Below are positions 12,003 through 24,365 of a stretch of DNA of 64,000 bases, piece after piece. This stretch comes from Ctena decussata (lineage: Eukaryota > Mollusca > Bivalvia > Lucinida > Lucinidae): the NCBI GenBank assembly GCA_963989385.1, contig OZ022498.1, positions 103,153,298-103,217,297 of the forward strand. The letters are read 5' to 3'. Positions within the stretch are counted from its first letter, which is position 1. Each line of letters starts with the position of its first letter. The notes beneath the pieces were generated by a model. It ran no database searches. It was given only the letters and a program-made list of their open reading frames with translations, and was not told the DNA's origin. The translations under genes were made by a program, and so were the position numbers.

Positions 12003-13330
12003 ATGCCCCCCACTATGAAAAAGTTGGAGGGGCATAATGCTTTCGGCTTTTCCGTTTGTCAGTCCGTCCGTTCGTCGGTCACAATTTTAATGCCTCAAAT
12101 AACCTTAAAACCATGCATACTAGGGTCTTTAAATATTAAGTGTGGGTTCCTCATGAAAAAGAGCTCACTCATATTTTTTTCTTTTCCGAGTTATGACCCT
12201 TTTTGAGTTATATCCTTTAAAAAAAATGAAATGAATATCTTGTTAGCTAGATATCTCAAAAAGTATTCAAGCTATGGCCTTGATATTTGGTATACTGATA
12301 GGGTATAAGGGGTTAATTAACTGATAAACTTTTGGGGGAATTTTGTGAAATTTTGATAGAGTTATGGCCCTTGTTTGAATTGAGCATTTTTGAACTGCTT
12401 GACCTCGGAAGCTGTTTTCTTGGTATAGTAGTACTTCTAGATAAGTTGAGTAATTTAGTAAAGGTTAGGTTACTCTGCGTTAATTAATAATGGAATAATT
12501 TCCCTTGATCAGAAACATTTATACTGCTGCTAGGCTAAAGAGCCTCTGGGTGTATGGTTTTGAAATTTCATGGTTGGTTTCCTCAGGGAAAAATAGTTGA
12601 GCCATATTTTTATTTTCTTTTTTTAATTACCTCATTTTTTTGGGGCATGACCGATTTACAAAATGAAATGCAAGTCTTGTTATCTTAAAAAGCATTTCAG
12701 TTATGGCCTTGGTATTTGGTATACTGTTAAGGTATAAGGAGTAGATAACCTGATTAACATTTGGAATAATTTCGTAAAATTTTGATTGAGTTATGTTCCT
12801 TGTATGAATTTGGCATTTTTCAAACCTTTGAACCTGGGAAGCTGAATTTTTGGTATTATAGTGCCTCTTGATGAGTTAAATATTTTAGTAAAGGTTAGGT
12901 TACTGGGCATTAATTAATTGCGGAGTTATTTCTTCTGATCTTTAACACTTATACAGCTACTGCGCTCAAGGACCTCTGGGTGTATGGTTTTGAAGTTTCA
13001 TGTTTATATGCCTTATGGAAAAAAAAAGCTGAGACAGTTTTTTTTTTCTTTTTTGAGTTATCTCTTTGTTTGAGTTATACCCCTTTTAAACAAATTAGAT
13101 GCAAATCTTGTTAGCAATGAAGCTCAAAAAGTATTTTGAGCTATGGCCTTGATATTTGGTATACTGATAGGGTATAAGGAGTCAAATACCTGAATAACAT
13201 TTGGGAGAATTTTATAAAATTTTGATGGAGTTATGCCCTTGTATGAATTTGGCATTTTTTTCAACTTTTGAATCTGCTTGACATGGGAATCTGATTTTTG
13301 GTACATGAGTAGTTCTTAATGATTTAAATA
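12003..13330 (+). repeat. ATGCCCCC-ended tandem-repeat element, copy 1
   Basis: It opens with a hairpin (ATGCCCCC...GAGGGGCAT) and a GTCCGTCCG tract. Three internal units of ~428 bp follow, marked by GAGTTATGCCCTTGT at about 12360, 12789 and 13216, each with TTTGGTATACTG and AAAGGTTAGGTTACT phrases. The inverse relative at 16730-18442 has the same terminus. No open frame fits a transposase. It is probably a non-autonomous mobile element with a tandem core. Confidence 0.7.
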
Positions 13331-13645
13331 TGTAAGTAAAGATTTGGTAGTTCAGACTTAGACATTCTAAAGCTTGACACCTTTAGTGGTAAGCATATAT
13401 TTGGGGACATAGTGTTTTACAATCACAATTTTATTTCAGTTAATACTTCAAAGAATATCCAGTAATGCCAAAAAATACAAGCTCTGGAGTGTATAAGGTA
13501 TAGAAACACTCTTCTCCTCATCCCTTACATTCCAACAGGTACAGCTAAGAAAGTAATAGTTTATCTGATACGTCGCCTGTTATTTCTTAGTCAATTCAGG
13601 CAGTAATGCCGCTAGTGTTTCAGGATTTCTTCTTAAACATAAAAT

Positions 13646-13881
13646 GAGCCGCGACGCGAGAAAACCAACAATGTGGTTGTGCGCCAAGCGCAGACTCAGA
13701 TCAGCCTGGGCATCCGCCCAGTCTGATCAGAATCTTCGCTAAACGCTTAAAGGGTAGCTAAGGGACTAAGCTACCTTCATGCGGACAGTGAAGATTCTGA
13801 TCAGACTGGGCGGATGCCCAGGCTGATCTGAGTCTGCACTTGGCGCACAACCACATTGTAGGTTTTCTCGCGTCGCGGCTC
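13646..13881. mobile_element. GAGCCGCG foldback element, reference copy
   Basis: The cleanest copy (236 bp) of the commonest repeat in the window. It is one long imperfect hairpin. GAGCCGCGACGCGAGAAAAC at the left mirrors TTTTCTCGCGTCGCGGCTC at the right. The CAGACTCAGATCAGCC and CATCCGCCCAGTCTGATCAG blocks mirror GGGCGGATGCCCAGGCTGAT and CTGAGTCTGC, and the centre is TAGCTA..GACTAAGCTACC. There is no coding capacity. I count about 14 relatives in this window. A consistent target-site duplication could not be read; several flanks are compatible with a TA or AT-rich target. Confidence 0.9.
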
Positions 13882-15589
13882 AAATATACTTCATAAAAGG
13901 TGAAAATAGAGAAAATCTAATAGCGCTAGCTGTTAGTGTGACACAGACCGTATTGGCTTGTCAGTCGTGTAGACGAGAACAGGCGTTTGCTTTCACAGGG
14001 ATTAACAATCAATTTTTCTCTCTAGTTGTGACGTGACTATACAAATGAGCAGTTACGGAATTAGATTATCAGTCTTGGAAGTTATTAATTAAAGCTGTGA
14101 TAATACCGATGGAGGCGACTTTAATTTACTGCTTGAAAAACTTCTTTTGTGACATTGATATGAGGTCAATTTCGGAATAATCTTTTCTCAGCAATTTTAC
14201 GAGTGAAGTCTTTGGTGAACAGGTACCAGAAAAAAATAGCTGTGAAATGAAATCTTTTGATAAATAACCGGACTGAGTTAAGATTTTTTTCTTGAGTGTG
14301 CGTATTACTAAACGTATGCAATTAAATTTACAGAGTATTGTGTACTAAGTTACAAAACAGATAAAGTAGATATTCTACTTCATCAGGGCGAAAAAAAAAT
14401 AATGATATTTTAGCTGCGTATTTCACAATGGGTCAGATCAGCAATATGACAAAATTGTACATGTCCGTTTTCCCTTGGCGCAACATTTAACGAATCCGTT
14501 ATCGCTGCGGTACTATAATAACTAGACTCGACTCCTTTCCTAATTAACATTTAAGACATAATTTATTATCAACAGATGCAAACTGATATGGGCAAACTCA
14601 AAATGCAAAGACTACAAGCTGACCGCTGATAGCTTACACTGAGTTTGCTATCTGTATTTTGCATTTTAGCCTTACCGGTACATGCAAAAAAGGCAGTTTA
14701 GACATACGTTTTTTGAACTTTTATTAAAAAATATGCAAGACCACCCATGTTGACCACCTCTTCTAGCATAAGTAGCTTCTTTAGAACGAGTGTAGGTTAA
14801 CGGTTAACATAATGTATCTTCATTTTGATATTTGGTACACAAACACAATAACAGGTAATGGTACAAATGAATTGATATACAGGAAACTGCATGTTATGCA
14901 CAACAGAATCGGATGTGTAGAAGCCGGCCCAGTGTCTTCCTCTAGTGATGTTCCTTTACTCTGGCATCAGGGTGTCATCGAGTTCTAAGTTTGGGTCGTA
15001 ATTTGTTTTAATTGACATCTCTTAAACATGCGGACCATGGTCTTAATAGTTGAGAACCTTATGTGGCTATGTTAAAATATGATAGAGCATATAGATTATA
15101 GCAACCGAGAGTAAAATCTTTTATCTTTGCTAAAACAAGAACTGATCTGATTTCTAAATTAGCTGATAGCTGTTTCTGGATTGGGTCTTTACTGTGACTT
15201 TTGACCAGTGTGATTTAGAAAACACGGTTGTCAGCTGAGGGCAAGTATTTCAGAGTTGCTTCTTCATTTATTCAAAATTGGACCCAATCCTTCTAGGGGC
15301 GAGCCAAAAACAAATATGGGCCAAGCAGCAATTCGGGGATGCGAAATGATCTCACGTCTGTATATTCCTTACTGGTTTAGTCATATAAAAACTTAACACT
15401 ACCAACCAATAAAACATTGAATTGTGTCTCGATCAACACATTTGTTACTCCCAATTGGTCCAGCTGTTGCCTTAGAGCACAAATATGCTCATCCTAGGCA
15501 ATAGAAAATAGGACTAAAACGGGGGGAATATATTCCTGCCCGACAGGTCACTAAGAAATGCTTCTGTAATGCGATGTCGCTGTTATACA
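13882..15589. other. Unassigned
   Basis: No gene, SINE or foldback recognised. GCGAGCCAAAAACAAAT at 15299 recalls the end of the AGCTCGCC family at 17404 but no element can be delimited. Confidence 0.4.
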
Positions 15590-15860
15590 GTAGATAACGT
15601 CACGTCATAAAACTCGTAATGATCACACGTCGTGTAATAACACTCTGGCGCGTACACGTAACGTCATTGACAACGTCCGTGTCAACAATCCTTTTCCTTG
15701 AAATAATGTTCATTTTGAAGGCGATAAAATCCCGTTTTAAAGGGTCATATGATAAACAGAATCTTATACTCGTGATCATTTCGTATGAAATTTATGAAAC
15801 TCGATGAAGCTCGTTTCATAAATTTCATATGAAATGACCACTCGTGTAAAATCCTCTATA
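15590..15860 (+). repeat. Hairpin-centred repeat, family H, diverged copy
   Basis: Shares AGAATCTTATACTCGTG at the start and CACTCGTG...ATCCTCTAT at the end of its hairpin with the copies at 29944-30300 and 59401-59755. It also has related ACGTAACGTCATTGAC sequence upstream. The hairpin (15776-15835) has near-perfect arms (TCATTTCGTATGAAATTTAT and inverse) around a short loop, but the arm sequence differs from the other two copies. Confidence 0.5.
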
Positions 15861-16317
15861 TATGTGTAAAGTGAAACTTAAAACATCTTCCCAGAGAACC
15901 TTTGCCGAGTTCAAAATATTTGTTATCGGATAAAGGCTACGAACACTGTTCCAACGGTATGATTGCTGGTGACTAAAGGTCCTATAGGTAGCCTTTTAGG
16001 ATATCCTCATAGCGTTTCTTATTACTGGTTTGGAACCGTTTCCTATATGTTCTCCCTAGAACTTTTGTTTTGGTAACTGTTGATCAGGTTTTCCAAGTCC
16101 CCTCCATGAGGCACAATACCTCATCCCATGTACATGTACATATATCACCAACCGTCTCAATGCCGTGTTTCGTTGTTGTTTCTCCTTTCTTAGGTTTCTG
16201 CTTGTTCTGTCTGTTTTTCTGTAGAGTGATTAATATGTTATTTATGTTGACACTAGATTGGTAGGTACCTATCAGGAGGTGCTCTGTTAGCGCATGTGTT
16301 GTTTTACATGTAGAGCT

Positions 16318-16372
16318 GTCACGCGATGTGGGTGGGATGCAGATTTCATTTGAATCAGTTCCTGAGCTTTTT
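16318..16372 (+). repeat. PLE terminal-repeat fragment (weak)
   Basis: GGTGGGATGCAGATTTC...AATCAGTTCCTGAG is similar to the ends at 4820-4848 and 26277-26318. Confidence 0.3.
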
Positions 16373-16386
16373 CTTACCTTTTTGGT

Positions 16387-16464
16387 AACATACTTACACT
16401 TCTGAAGCTGGCACAGTTAAGGTGGCCATCTTAACTGTGCTAGCATCAGAAGTGTAAGTATGTT
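16387..16464. repeat. Long hairpin, 35-bp arms
   Basis: AACATACTTACACTTCTGAA... is followed after an 8-nt spacer by its inverse ...TCAGAAGTGTAAGTATGTT. Only a few mismatches are visible (around CTGGC/GCTAG). It would fold as a strong stem as DNA or RNA. No coding context. Confidence 0.85.
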
Positions 16465-16729
16465 TTGCATCTCTGCCCTCTTCAGCACTTCTGTATCTGG
16501 GATATTTTCTTGCCACCATTTCTTTAGACAGTCAGCATAGGAGAGGTTCAGTAATTTGGCATGGTGCTGTAAAATGTTTAAGACAGTTATCAGTTCAATA
16601 AACAAGCATGATAATGGTGATTTTAAAAACTTAAAAATCTGGCTCTTAGAGGATTAAATTCTTTTCGAAACAGTTGACCCCAATTAGCTGGGAGACAAAT
16701 ACAACTAGAAAATGTTTTTGTAAAACACT

Positions 16730-18442
16730 ATGCCCCCAACTGTATGCCTGACCCGAACAATGTCAATGAAAAGGAACAAAAAATACAGGTCTGCTAATTT
16801 TTCATTTTCCACTTACCTATAAAATATCAAGGCCAAAGCAGTTACAATTCTTGAGTAATAGATCAACCCTAAAATATTATGTACAGACAAGAAAAAGATA
16901 TAACTCTGACAATAATGAAAGCAACCTCACGTAACCATCATTAGATTGATCGACATATCAAACACTATTAATATACCAAACACGAAATGTCTAGGTCAAA
17001 CAGTTCAAAAGTTGAAAAACTGCCAAAGTCAATCAAGGGGCATCTTCAGTCAAGTATTAACAAAATTAGCTCAAAAGTTAATCAGGTGATCTACACCTTA
17101 GGCTCTACAAGAACGCCAAATATGAACAACCTAGCTGAAATACTTTTTCCAAAATTTTGCTAACAAACTGACTTATCTTTCGAAAAGGGGCAGAACTCTT
17201 TCAATAATGAACTCAACATAGCTTGATTATCAATAAATGATCAACACATCAAATACTATTACTACATCACAAGTCAAGACCGACAGCTCGCCTGCAAAGC
17301 CTTGCCCATCACATAAAAAACTTACACGGGAAACTTTAAAGTGTGACGCCGACGCCGACGTCCAAGTGACAACAATAGCTCTCTGTACTTTCGTATAGGC
17401 GAGCCAAAAATCAGGTCTCTAGGTCAAATGGTTCAAAAGTCGAAAAAATGCCGATAACAAAGGGGCATAATTTAGTCAATTGTTTTACGAAATTAGCCCG
17501 AAGGTAAATCAGAAGATCTACACCTTAGGTTCTACCAGTATGCTAAAAATGAACAACCTAGTTCAAATACTTTTCCCAAAATTTTGCTAACAAACTCAAA
17601 TTTAATTTTTCGAAAAAGGGCCATAACTCTAAAACTACATGGTCGATGGAAAAGAAATAAAATACGGGTATGCTTATTTTCTATGGTCTATCCACCTATG
17701 TGTTATCAAGGCTCCAGCAGTTACAGTTCTTGAGTGAGGGATCCTACCTAACCTGTTTTGTATAAATAAGAAAAAGGTGCATAACTCTGTAAATAATGAA
17801 AATACGGGTCTGCTTAATTTCTATGGTCTTTCCACCTACGAATAATCAAGGCTCCAGCTGCTACAGTTCTTGAGTAACGGGTCACACCTACTCTGTTTTG
17901 TATAAATAAGAAAAAGGGGCATAACTCTGTCAATATTGAACTTAACACAATGTAAATATCATCAAAATAATCAACACATCAAATACTATAAGTATACCAA
18001 AAATCAGGTCTCTAGGTCAAACGGTTCAAATGTTGGAAAAATGCCAAAGTTATCAAAGGGGCATAATTCAGTCAATTTTTTTATGAAATTAGCCCAAAAG
18101 TTAATCAGGTGATTTACACTTTAGGCTCTACCCGTTTACCAAATATAAACAACCTAGCTCAAATACTTTTTCCAAAATTTTGCTAACAAACTTACTTTTA
18201 ATTTTTCGAAAAAGGGGCACAACTCTGAAAGTACATAGCTGACGGAAAAGAAAAAAAATGCGGATTCACTAATTTTTTATTATCTATCCACTTATGAAAT
18301 ATCAAGACCCCAGCCTTTACAGTTCCTTAGTTAGAGAGCATACCCAAAGTGTTACGGACGGACGTAAAGAACGAAAGAACGAACGGACGGACGGACAAGC
18401 CCAAAGCAATGCCCCCTCAACTTCTTCGAAGTTGGGGGCATA
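16730..18442 (-). repeat. ATGCCCCC-ended tandem-repeat element, copy 2
   Basis: Inverse relative of 12003-13330. The right end has the ATTATGCCCCCAACTTCG hairpin (18399-18442) next to GTCCGTCCGTCC on the minus strand; the left end has TATGCCCCCAACTG. Internal units repeat AAAGGGGCATAATT...CAGTCAA and CCAAAATTTTGCTAACAAACT at 17157, 17578 and 18173. A 121-bp MITE interrupts it at 17284-17404. The minus-strand frame at its right edge is not a gene. Confidence 0.7.
17284..17404. mobile_element. Small AGCTCGCC MITE nested in the tandem element
   Basis: Starts AGCTCGCCTGCAAAGCC and ends TATAGGCGAGC, with a GACGCCGACGCCGACG core. The uninterrupted host sequence is seen in a sister unit near 17996, where TACCAAAAATCAGG is continuous. 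An inverse relative is at 39790-39942. Confidence 0.7.
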
Positions 18443-18510
18443 ATAATGGAGTTGCTCTCCCTGAAAGTATAACCATTCATCTTATATTTACTTTTTGTAT
18501 ATACTAAATA

Positions 18511-19524
18511 CAAGGGTTGATCCAGAAGTAATGTCACTGTGTTCACTGCGCGCTTATTCATCGTAGCATTATTATAAAAATCATATCAAAGTGCACTGTA
18601 ATTCAGTACTGATTTACAGAATAAATATATAATTGGAATCTTTTTTCTTTCCAATTATATAGACGTTCAAAGTATGCCACCGATGCTATCGCGCCGCACG
18701 CCAGAATAACGTTAATTTCAGGAACATAATGTTCAAAGGCAACTACAAATCAAAATAAATCTAACGCGGCAAATCAGATGAGAATTTGATACGATGACGA
18801 AATATATTTCTGTCGCCCAATGTTGAAATTTTAATATCGTGCTTGCAGTTTGAAGTTTGCTAGCTAGCGCTAATGCTTGTTACTGCCGAGAGTAAAAATG
18901 TTGATTTCTTAGAAAAACGCGTCCGCTGATATGTGCGGTTTTACCTCGAATTTGGAATATCACCATTGGAGACTCTGGAGCTGTTTAGTTAGACATGTGG
19001 TGAAATAACAGTTATTATTAGGCTTATTTAAAGCTGCAATCAGCGAGACACGCGTGCAGATGAGTCGCTAGAGGATAGTCTGAAAACCGGAAGACCTTTA
19101 TGTGCAATGTCAGACAAAAAGTCACTCTTGTTTGGACCCCATATATGAAGATCAATGTTCTGAAATTCGAATATTGTGTAAAATTCTTAAATTGAGTTGC
19201 AGGGCCCTTCAAGTAATATTAAAGATGAGATAAACATGGGTGAAGAGACATTAGTGCTATGCTGGAACAGCGAATATGCTACTTTGGACATGACACAATA
19301 TCGAATTTCGTCTGGTGCGTCAACAACGTCATTGACGTGCGGCGCGTTTCGTTACCATGCCTTCTGTCCATCTCGATATCTCAGTTACTGTGCACTGTAT
19401 TTCTATGACATTTTCAGCCCATAATGCAAATAGATTAAGGTACTTGGATACGAAATTTTATTAGTCTCCTTTTATTCTACATGATTTTATAGCTGCAGTG
19501 ACATTACTTCTGGATCAACCCTCG
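18511..19524 (+). mobile_element. Decayed mariner-like transposon
   Basis: A 1014 bp element flanked by TA at 18509-18510 and 19525-19526. Terminal inverted repeats of 29 bp differ at one position (CAAGGGTTGATCCAGAAGTA at the left, CGAGGGTTGATCCAGAAGTA read inward from the right). Size, TA target and transposase remnants all fit mariner. It is shorter than the usual ~1.3 kb, so internal sequence has been lost. Confidence 0.85.
18912..19199 (+). pseudogene. Mariner transposase N-terminal relic
   Basis: One frame carries the signature EFGISPLETLELF at 18948-18986 and ESLEDSLKTGRP at 19062-19097. These correspond to the helix-turn-helix linker region of mariner transposases, where (E/D)S.ED..R.GRP precedes the second DNA-binding motif. 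Three in-frame stops (at 18927, 18990 and 19029) interrupt it. The catalytic DDD-type domain was not found downstream. It cannot encode a transposase. Confidence 0.75.
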
Positions 19525-19890
19525 TATATACTGACTAAAATTATGTTAACACCTATCTGTATGTATCATGTGAAGCTCGCTCTCATTTCGATTGTTATAT
19601 GGTTTGATTTCAAAACACGTTTACTTGTTGGAAAAGTATATATATGAGCATGTATATTTTCAATGGTATTCTCGATTTATTTATTTCAGTGTCCTATTTA
19701 TTTGTTAGTTCCTTCTTTCCTAAAGAGAAAACTTAAGCATTAGGTGACAGATAATATCGATTTGCCTTTGTTAATAATGTTATATGAATCACAGCATATT
19801 TCCTGCGCTTAATGAAAAAAATATCTGAAAATAGATTTCCATCTTCTCTGATGCACTCAATGTAATATACCATACGGGACACCTAAAGTA

Positions 19891-20104
19891 GGGTAGAGTC
19901 GGGTAACTTCGGACAGGGTGTTAAATTCGGACATACCATTGCAAACTAGGCAAATCCAGATGAGACAGCTCATCATGAGCCGTTTCATCAGGATTTTCAC
20001 TGTTTGGCCAGTTGTTTTTGTTTAAGTTCCAAACAACTGACATATAAAGGCAACAGTGTCACTGTTCGAATTTACCCGCTGTCCGAAGTTACCCGATTCT
20101 CCCC
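19891..20104. mobile_element. MITE with ~40 bp inverted termini
   Basis: The left end GGGTAGAGTCGGGTAACTTC mirrors the right end GAAGTTACCCGATTCTCCCC. The similarity continues inwards through GGACAG and AAATTCG.ACA. TA flanks both sides, so a TA duplication is plausible. No coding capacity. Confidence 0.75.
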
Positions 20105-20106
20105 TA

Positions 20107-22180
20107 GTCACTGTAGCTTTCCTACAATTGAACAGTTTAGTTCATCAATGCAGTAATGGGTCTAAAATATGCAGATTTAATAGCAAATCAGTGTAAACCC
20201 TGATCAGACTGCTCCTTCATGAACAGTCTGAACTGGGCCTGCACTGCTTGCTCGGACCTAGCTGTCTCTATATTTAGAATTCCAACGGTACAATTGCGAC
20301 AGCAGATAAGGTTTACTGCTGTGCAAAATGCGATCTGAGAACTACGATGAAAATTGGACGTTTTCAATAACGATTCAAGTATCCTTATTAAACATTGAAG
20401 TTTCCGCAGACTGGACAGTCTGATCTGACTATTTGCCTTTTTGCAAATACTGTAAGGGTCCTTGTCCCGTTCTTTACATCACGTTATTGGTCATCATGAA
20501 ATAATCAGTGAGTTTTCAGCAATACTATGAATGGTGTATTTACATCCCTATTCTTTAAAATCTTGAAAATTTGGAATGGTTAAGAATTTTATAAGTTGAC
20601 CTATTTGCTTGGGTTGGAAGACATCACTAAAGAGACAATACACAAAGGTACACACATGGTCCTCGTGAGTTCACGCCATATAAATTGATTTTTATATCAC
20701 ATTCTTGGCCTACATCAATACTATTCCTTCTGTGGTACAATATCCGTCTTTGGCCTCGTGCTAATTTAGAGAAATTCGTGTCACTGGCATTCTTAGTTGA
20801 TTAAAAAGCAACATTTTACGGTTGTTTCTGCCAAGGTTATCGACATGTTACTCCAATAACCAATTATGGCAATAGCTGCACTTTGTAGCTTTATTGGGTG
20901 ACTCAGTTTAATACGTTAAAAAGGGCTTGTAGAAACCGCTTTGCGTATACAAATAAAACGTAAGTGAACATGATGTTTTGCTTCAAGCATACCATATAAA
21001 ATAAAATTATTTTTTCATTGACTCAATATTACAAAGTCCCCATAACCAGATTTTGTAATTGAGTTAACCATCCATTCATGCAATTTGTCGCATAATATCA
21101 ATATTGTAACCTTTTTGTTTCGAATTATGATCCTTTTTTTTTTTTTTTAAATACTGCTTACCAGTAATCTTTCTGACTCGCAATAGAATTCAGTCCCGAT
21201 AGGCATAGGCCATGCTGCAAAAGGTGTTTCAAGTCACGTTGTAGTTAGTTGGCCGCAAAAGCTGTTCCCTTTTGTAACAATGGCGGTAAACATAGATGTT
21301 TACCCATTGAACGTAGCAGAACAGATATGGTGAGGCTGTGCAAATATCTTTGGTAATCGGACCGAATATTTACGGCAATGCGATGCTATAAACTATCTTT
21401 TCTGATGGGTCGTTTATAACTCCACACATAGTTCCGATGAAAGAAACATGCCAAAATGCATGATTTCTGTCTCATTTGTAGCAGACGGTTGATTTCTCTA
21501 AGGTCCTTTTGATACCGCTTCAAATATTTCTCATGCCTTTATATCATACTTGTTAGTTTATGAAGTTATACTTTTGTAAAACTGACATGCCGAGGTTAAG
21601 GAAATTTTAAAGAAACGCGTTATGGGAGTGTCAGAGACAACTATTACGGTATTTTTATGTATTAATGGCAGTTTACACTTTGATGTTCTGTTAGCTTATA
21701 AAACACAAATATACTGGGAACCGGCATCTAAAGATATAAAAATCGAAAAGTTTCAGTGTAAAATATAGCAACCGAAGGGCAATATTTCTGAGTTGCCTTT
21801 ATTAATGTGAATGAATCCACTTTTAGGGAAAGCAACTCTGTCGTTTTTGGCCACCGAAGATATCTTTGACGAAGATATCTTTGACTTCTTTAAAGTGGTA
21901 AAATCAAAGAGAACTTGAATTATATTAAGGCACTTTTGACTTCGATATACATGTAAGCGTCAAATAAAACTAGTGTCGAAAACTTATAAATAATGAAGGT
22001 ATATGGTATGATCATGCGCTTTTATTTTTTGTTCAAGCTCATTGCAACCAGAAAATACTTTTATTCAGTTTGGTAGTCAAAAAAACTTTGTGTCAAGTGG
22101 ATAAATTTTTTAAGTCTATTCGTCATATTAGGGGTGATATACATTTGCTATCATTTTATGGACCTCGCTCTACATTAATA
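20107..22180. other. Unassigned
   Basis: Includes a T-run at 21132-21148 and a diverged GGTACACTTTCA-family fragment near 21820. I recognise no gene or complete element. Confidence 0.4.
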
Positions 22181-22454
22181 CAGACCCTGTACGCCCCCTG
22201 TATCCTCCATACTACCGAATTTCCAACTTAGGAAATCAGAGCCAACAATACACGTCGCGCGCAATGGTGGCAACAGGTAAGAGGACGATGTTTTTCATTT
22301 TGTTCCTATTTAGAAAAAGAAAGGTGAGCTGAAAGTTTCGGAAGTAGCAAAGCATACTTCACTGTAATTTTCATCATCCCCATTGTATTAAATATCATCT
22401 TTAAATGCCAGAAAAGGGGACATTTACCCGGGAAACATCGAATGAGAAACACAA

Positions 22455-22858
22455 AGGTAAAAAGTATGCAAAGACCAGGAACTGAAACAATCAAAATCCA
22501 AATCCAGCCCTCAAACCATAGTTGGAAACAACTAAGATTACAAATAATCAAGATACAGAGAACATATGGCCAACCGAGTGAGCAGCTTGTTCCCAAAAGG
22601 TGGCCACTCAGCAACCCAAACCGAACCAAAAATAATAATAACATACTTAAGGTAAAACATCACAGAAACTCTGACACCAAAAACAGGCAACAAAGAACCA
22701 CAACAGAACTACCGCCTTGGAACGGTCAGTAATGAATTACTGGGGGGCTTAAATCCATTTTACAGGCCCAACCTCACCCTCAGTTTCTGAAGTGGTACAA
22801 AACATTTAGTTGGTTGTTCGGTTCGCATGATAACCCTCTAACTCGTCAATGAATCATC
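22455..22858 (-). repeat. PLE terminal repeat inserted in X
   Basis: Inverse copy of the terminal repeat. It shares TTGGTTCGGTTTGGGTTGCT, the GTTCCAAGGCGGTAG block and TGCGAACCGAACAACC with 24173-24375 and 25860-26000. The 203 bp at 22442-22644 is nearly identical to 24173-24375 in opposite orientation, which is why the same 60-70 residue hydrophobic frame appears on both strands. That frame is non-coding repeat sequence. Confidence 0.75.
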
Positions 22859-22984
22859 ACGGTAAACAAAACCCGTTTACAATCGCCGATTTCTTGAATT
22901 CTGCTCTGTCAAATCACATCGTGGCCATTTGTTTACATACAATAAATATTCAAACAGCATATATATTCAAACAGCAAAAGCTGT

Positions 22985-23440
22985 TATTCGAATCAGACAG
23001 GTTTGCTATAGTGTCTAGTCATGTGACTGACTTCAAAACCCGTAATAAAATTTTAAAAGCTTAGCTTCTCCAACAGGGCTATAAATATTATAAACTTCGA
23101 AAAGCATTTTCAAAATTCTTTCGCCGACACTATGAATTGGTTTCTAAATTCAATGTCGGATTAAAAAGTCTTTTGCAACTGGGCCAATCGGAACCAGAAT
23201 TTTATGGTTACTTAGTCTATAAATTCAAAAAAATTGTAGTTAAGTCCGATTTTTCTGATCAGTTCAGGAAAATTATCGTTCGTTACAAACGTATTGGATA
23301 TAATATAAATGTAATGCTACTGTCTGCATGTTTAGTGATAACCCAATTATGGTTAAACACTTTGCTTCCCTCTTTGATTGCACGCCGGTTGGTCAGGCAT
23401 CAGACTCAGTGATGGTCCGACATAAAGCTACTTAATTTAG
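22985..23440 (+). pseudogene. PLE reverse transcriptase, 3' fragment
   Basis: Encodes the C-terminal part of the same protein as 24366-25653. Recognisable blocks include LRKAFSKFFRRHYELVSKFN, SEPEFYGYLVYKFKKIV, FSDQFRKIIVRYKRIGYNIN and SACLV. A stop follows at about 23062, and the reading frame shifts after the SACLV block so the normal C-terminus is lost. The catalytic domain is absent. It is a 5'-truncated copy, as expected of target-primed reverse transcription. Confidence 0.8.
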
Positions 23441-23639
23441 TTGGTTGAGGCCGGAGTTTGCCTTGTCTGTTGCTTGGTTATTCGGGGTTCAACTGATAGT
23501 TTTCTTTTGCTCCGGTATTTCAGTGGTGTTGTCTGACTTCCCACGGATATCCTGGTGTTGCAATACGTTCTTTCTGTTGAGTCCTCATCTCTGATTTATC
23601 ATAGGCCTTATCCGTGATTTGTTTGTTTCCGGTGAGTAT

Positions 23640-23995
23640 TCATTGATGAGTTAGGAAACCTTCATGCGGATCAAACAGCTAAATTAATGTTTGAAACCAC
23701 TACAGAAGCAGAGGGCGAGGTTTGGGCCCAGTAATACATGTTTAAGCCCCTTAGTAATCTTTTGATTACCGTTCCAAGGCGGTACTTCTTTGGCGGTTCC
23801 TTGATGTTATATTGTGCTGTATCCGCTTGTCTATGGTCTCTGGCGGTTGGGTCACCCATATTGCTGCCTAATCTGCCTTCTGTTTTGTTTTGTATTGTAA
23901 CTAAAATAAACAAAAATAAGTAAAAATATTGGTTTTGAGAGCGGAATGTAGGATTTGATTGTATTAATTCCTGATCATTGGCCACCTATTTACTT
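23640..23995 (+). repeat. PLE terminal repeat
   Basis: Starts at TTGATGAGTTAGG, includes GCGGATCAAACAGC, CGTTCCAAGGCGGTACTTC and TTGGTTTTGAGAGCGGAATG, and ends near CTGATCATTGG. It directly follows the RT fragment at 22985-23440, as the 3' terminal repeat should. Confidence 0.7.
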
Positions 23996-24164
23996 TTCAC
24001 AGAATATTGTCTCAGACACACTTGGGGTCGCATCGTAAGGATGCAACCGGCTTCAGTATGTGTTTCGGAGGATGCACCCGACTTAGACAAGCTTTCGCCG
24101 AAAATGATGCAACGGATTTCGTAATATGCGTTAAAACTGATGCAATGAACTTCTAAAGCCAGGT

Positions 24165-24365
24165 TTATTATTATGTTATTATTATTTTTGGTTCGGTTTG
24201 GGTTGCTGAGTGGCCACCTTTTGGGAACAAGCTGCTCACTCGGTTGGCCATATGTTCTCTGTATCTTGATTATTTGTAATCTTAATTGTTTCCAACTATG
24301 GTTTGAGGGCTGGATTTGGATTTTGATTGTTTCAGTTCCTGGTCTTTGCATACTTTTTACTTTTA
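24165..24365 (+). repeat. PLE terminal-repeat segment upstream of the RT
   Basis: From TTATTATTATGTTATT to TTTGCATACTTTTTAC, abutting the RT body. A terminal-repeat segment joined directly to a truncated body is the usual tandem arrangement of PLE terminal repeats. Confidence 0.65.

Noticed and set aside
20195..20430. ACCCTGATCAGACTGC...GACAGTCTGATCTGAC as another GAGCCGCG foldback
   Set aside because: Only the GATCAGACTG phrase is shared; the GAGCCGCG ends and arm structure are missing. Similar short phrases at 27163 and 60640 were left out for the same reason.
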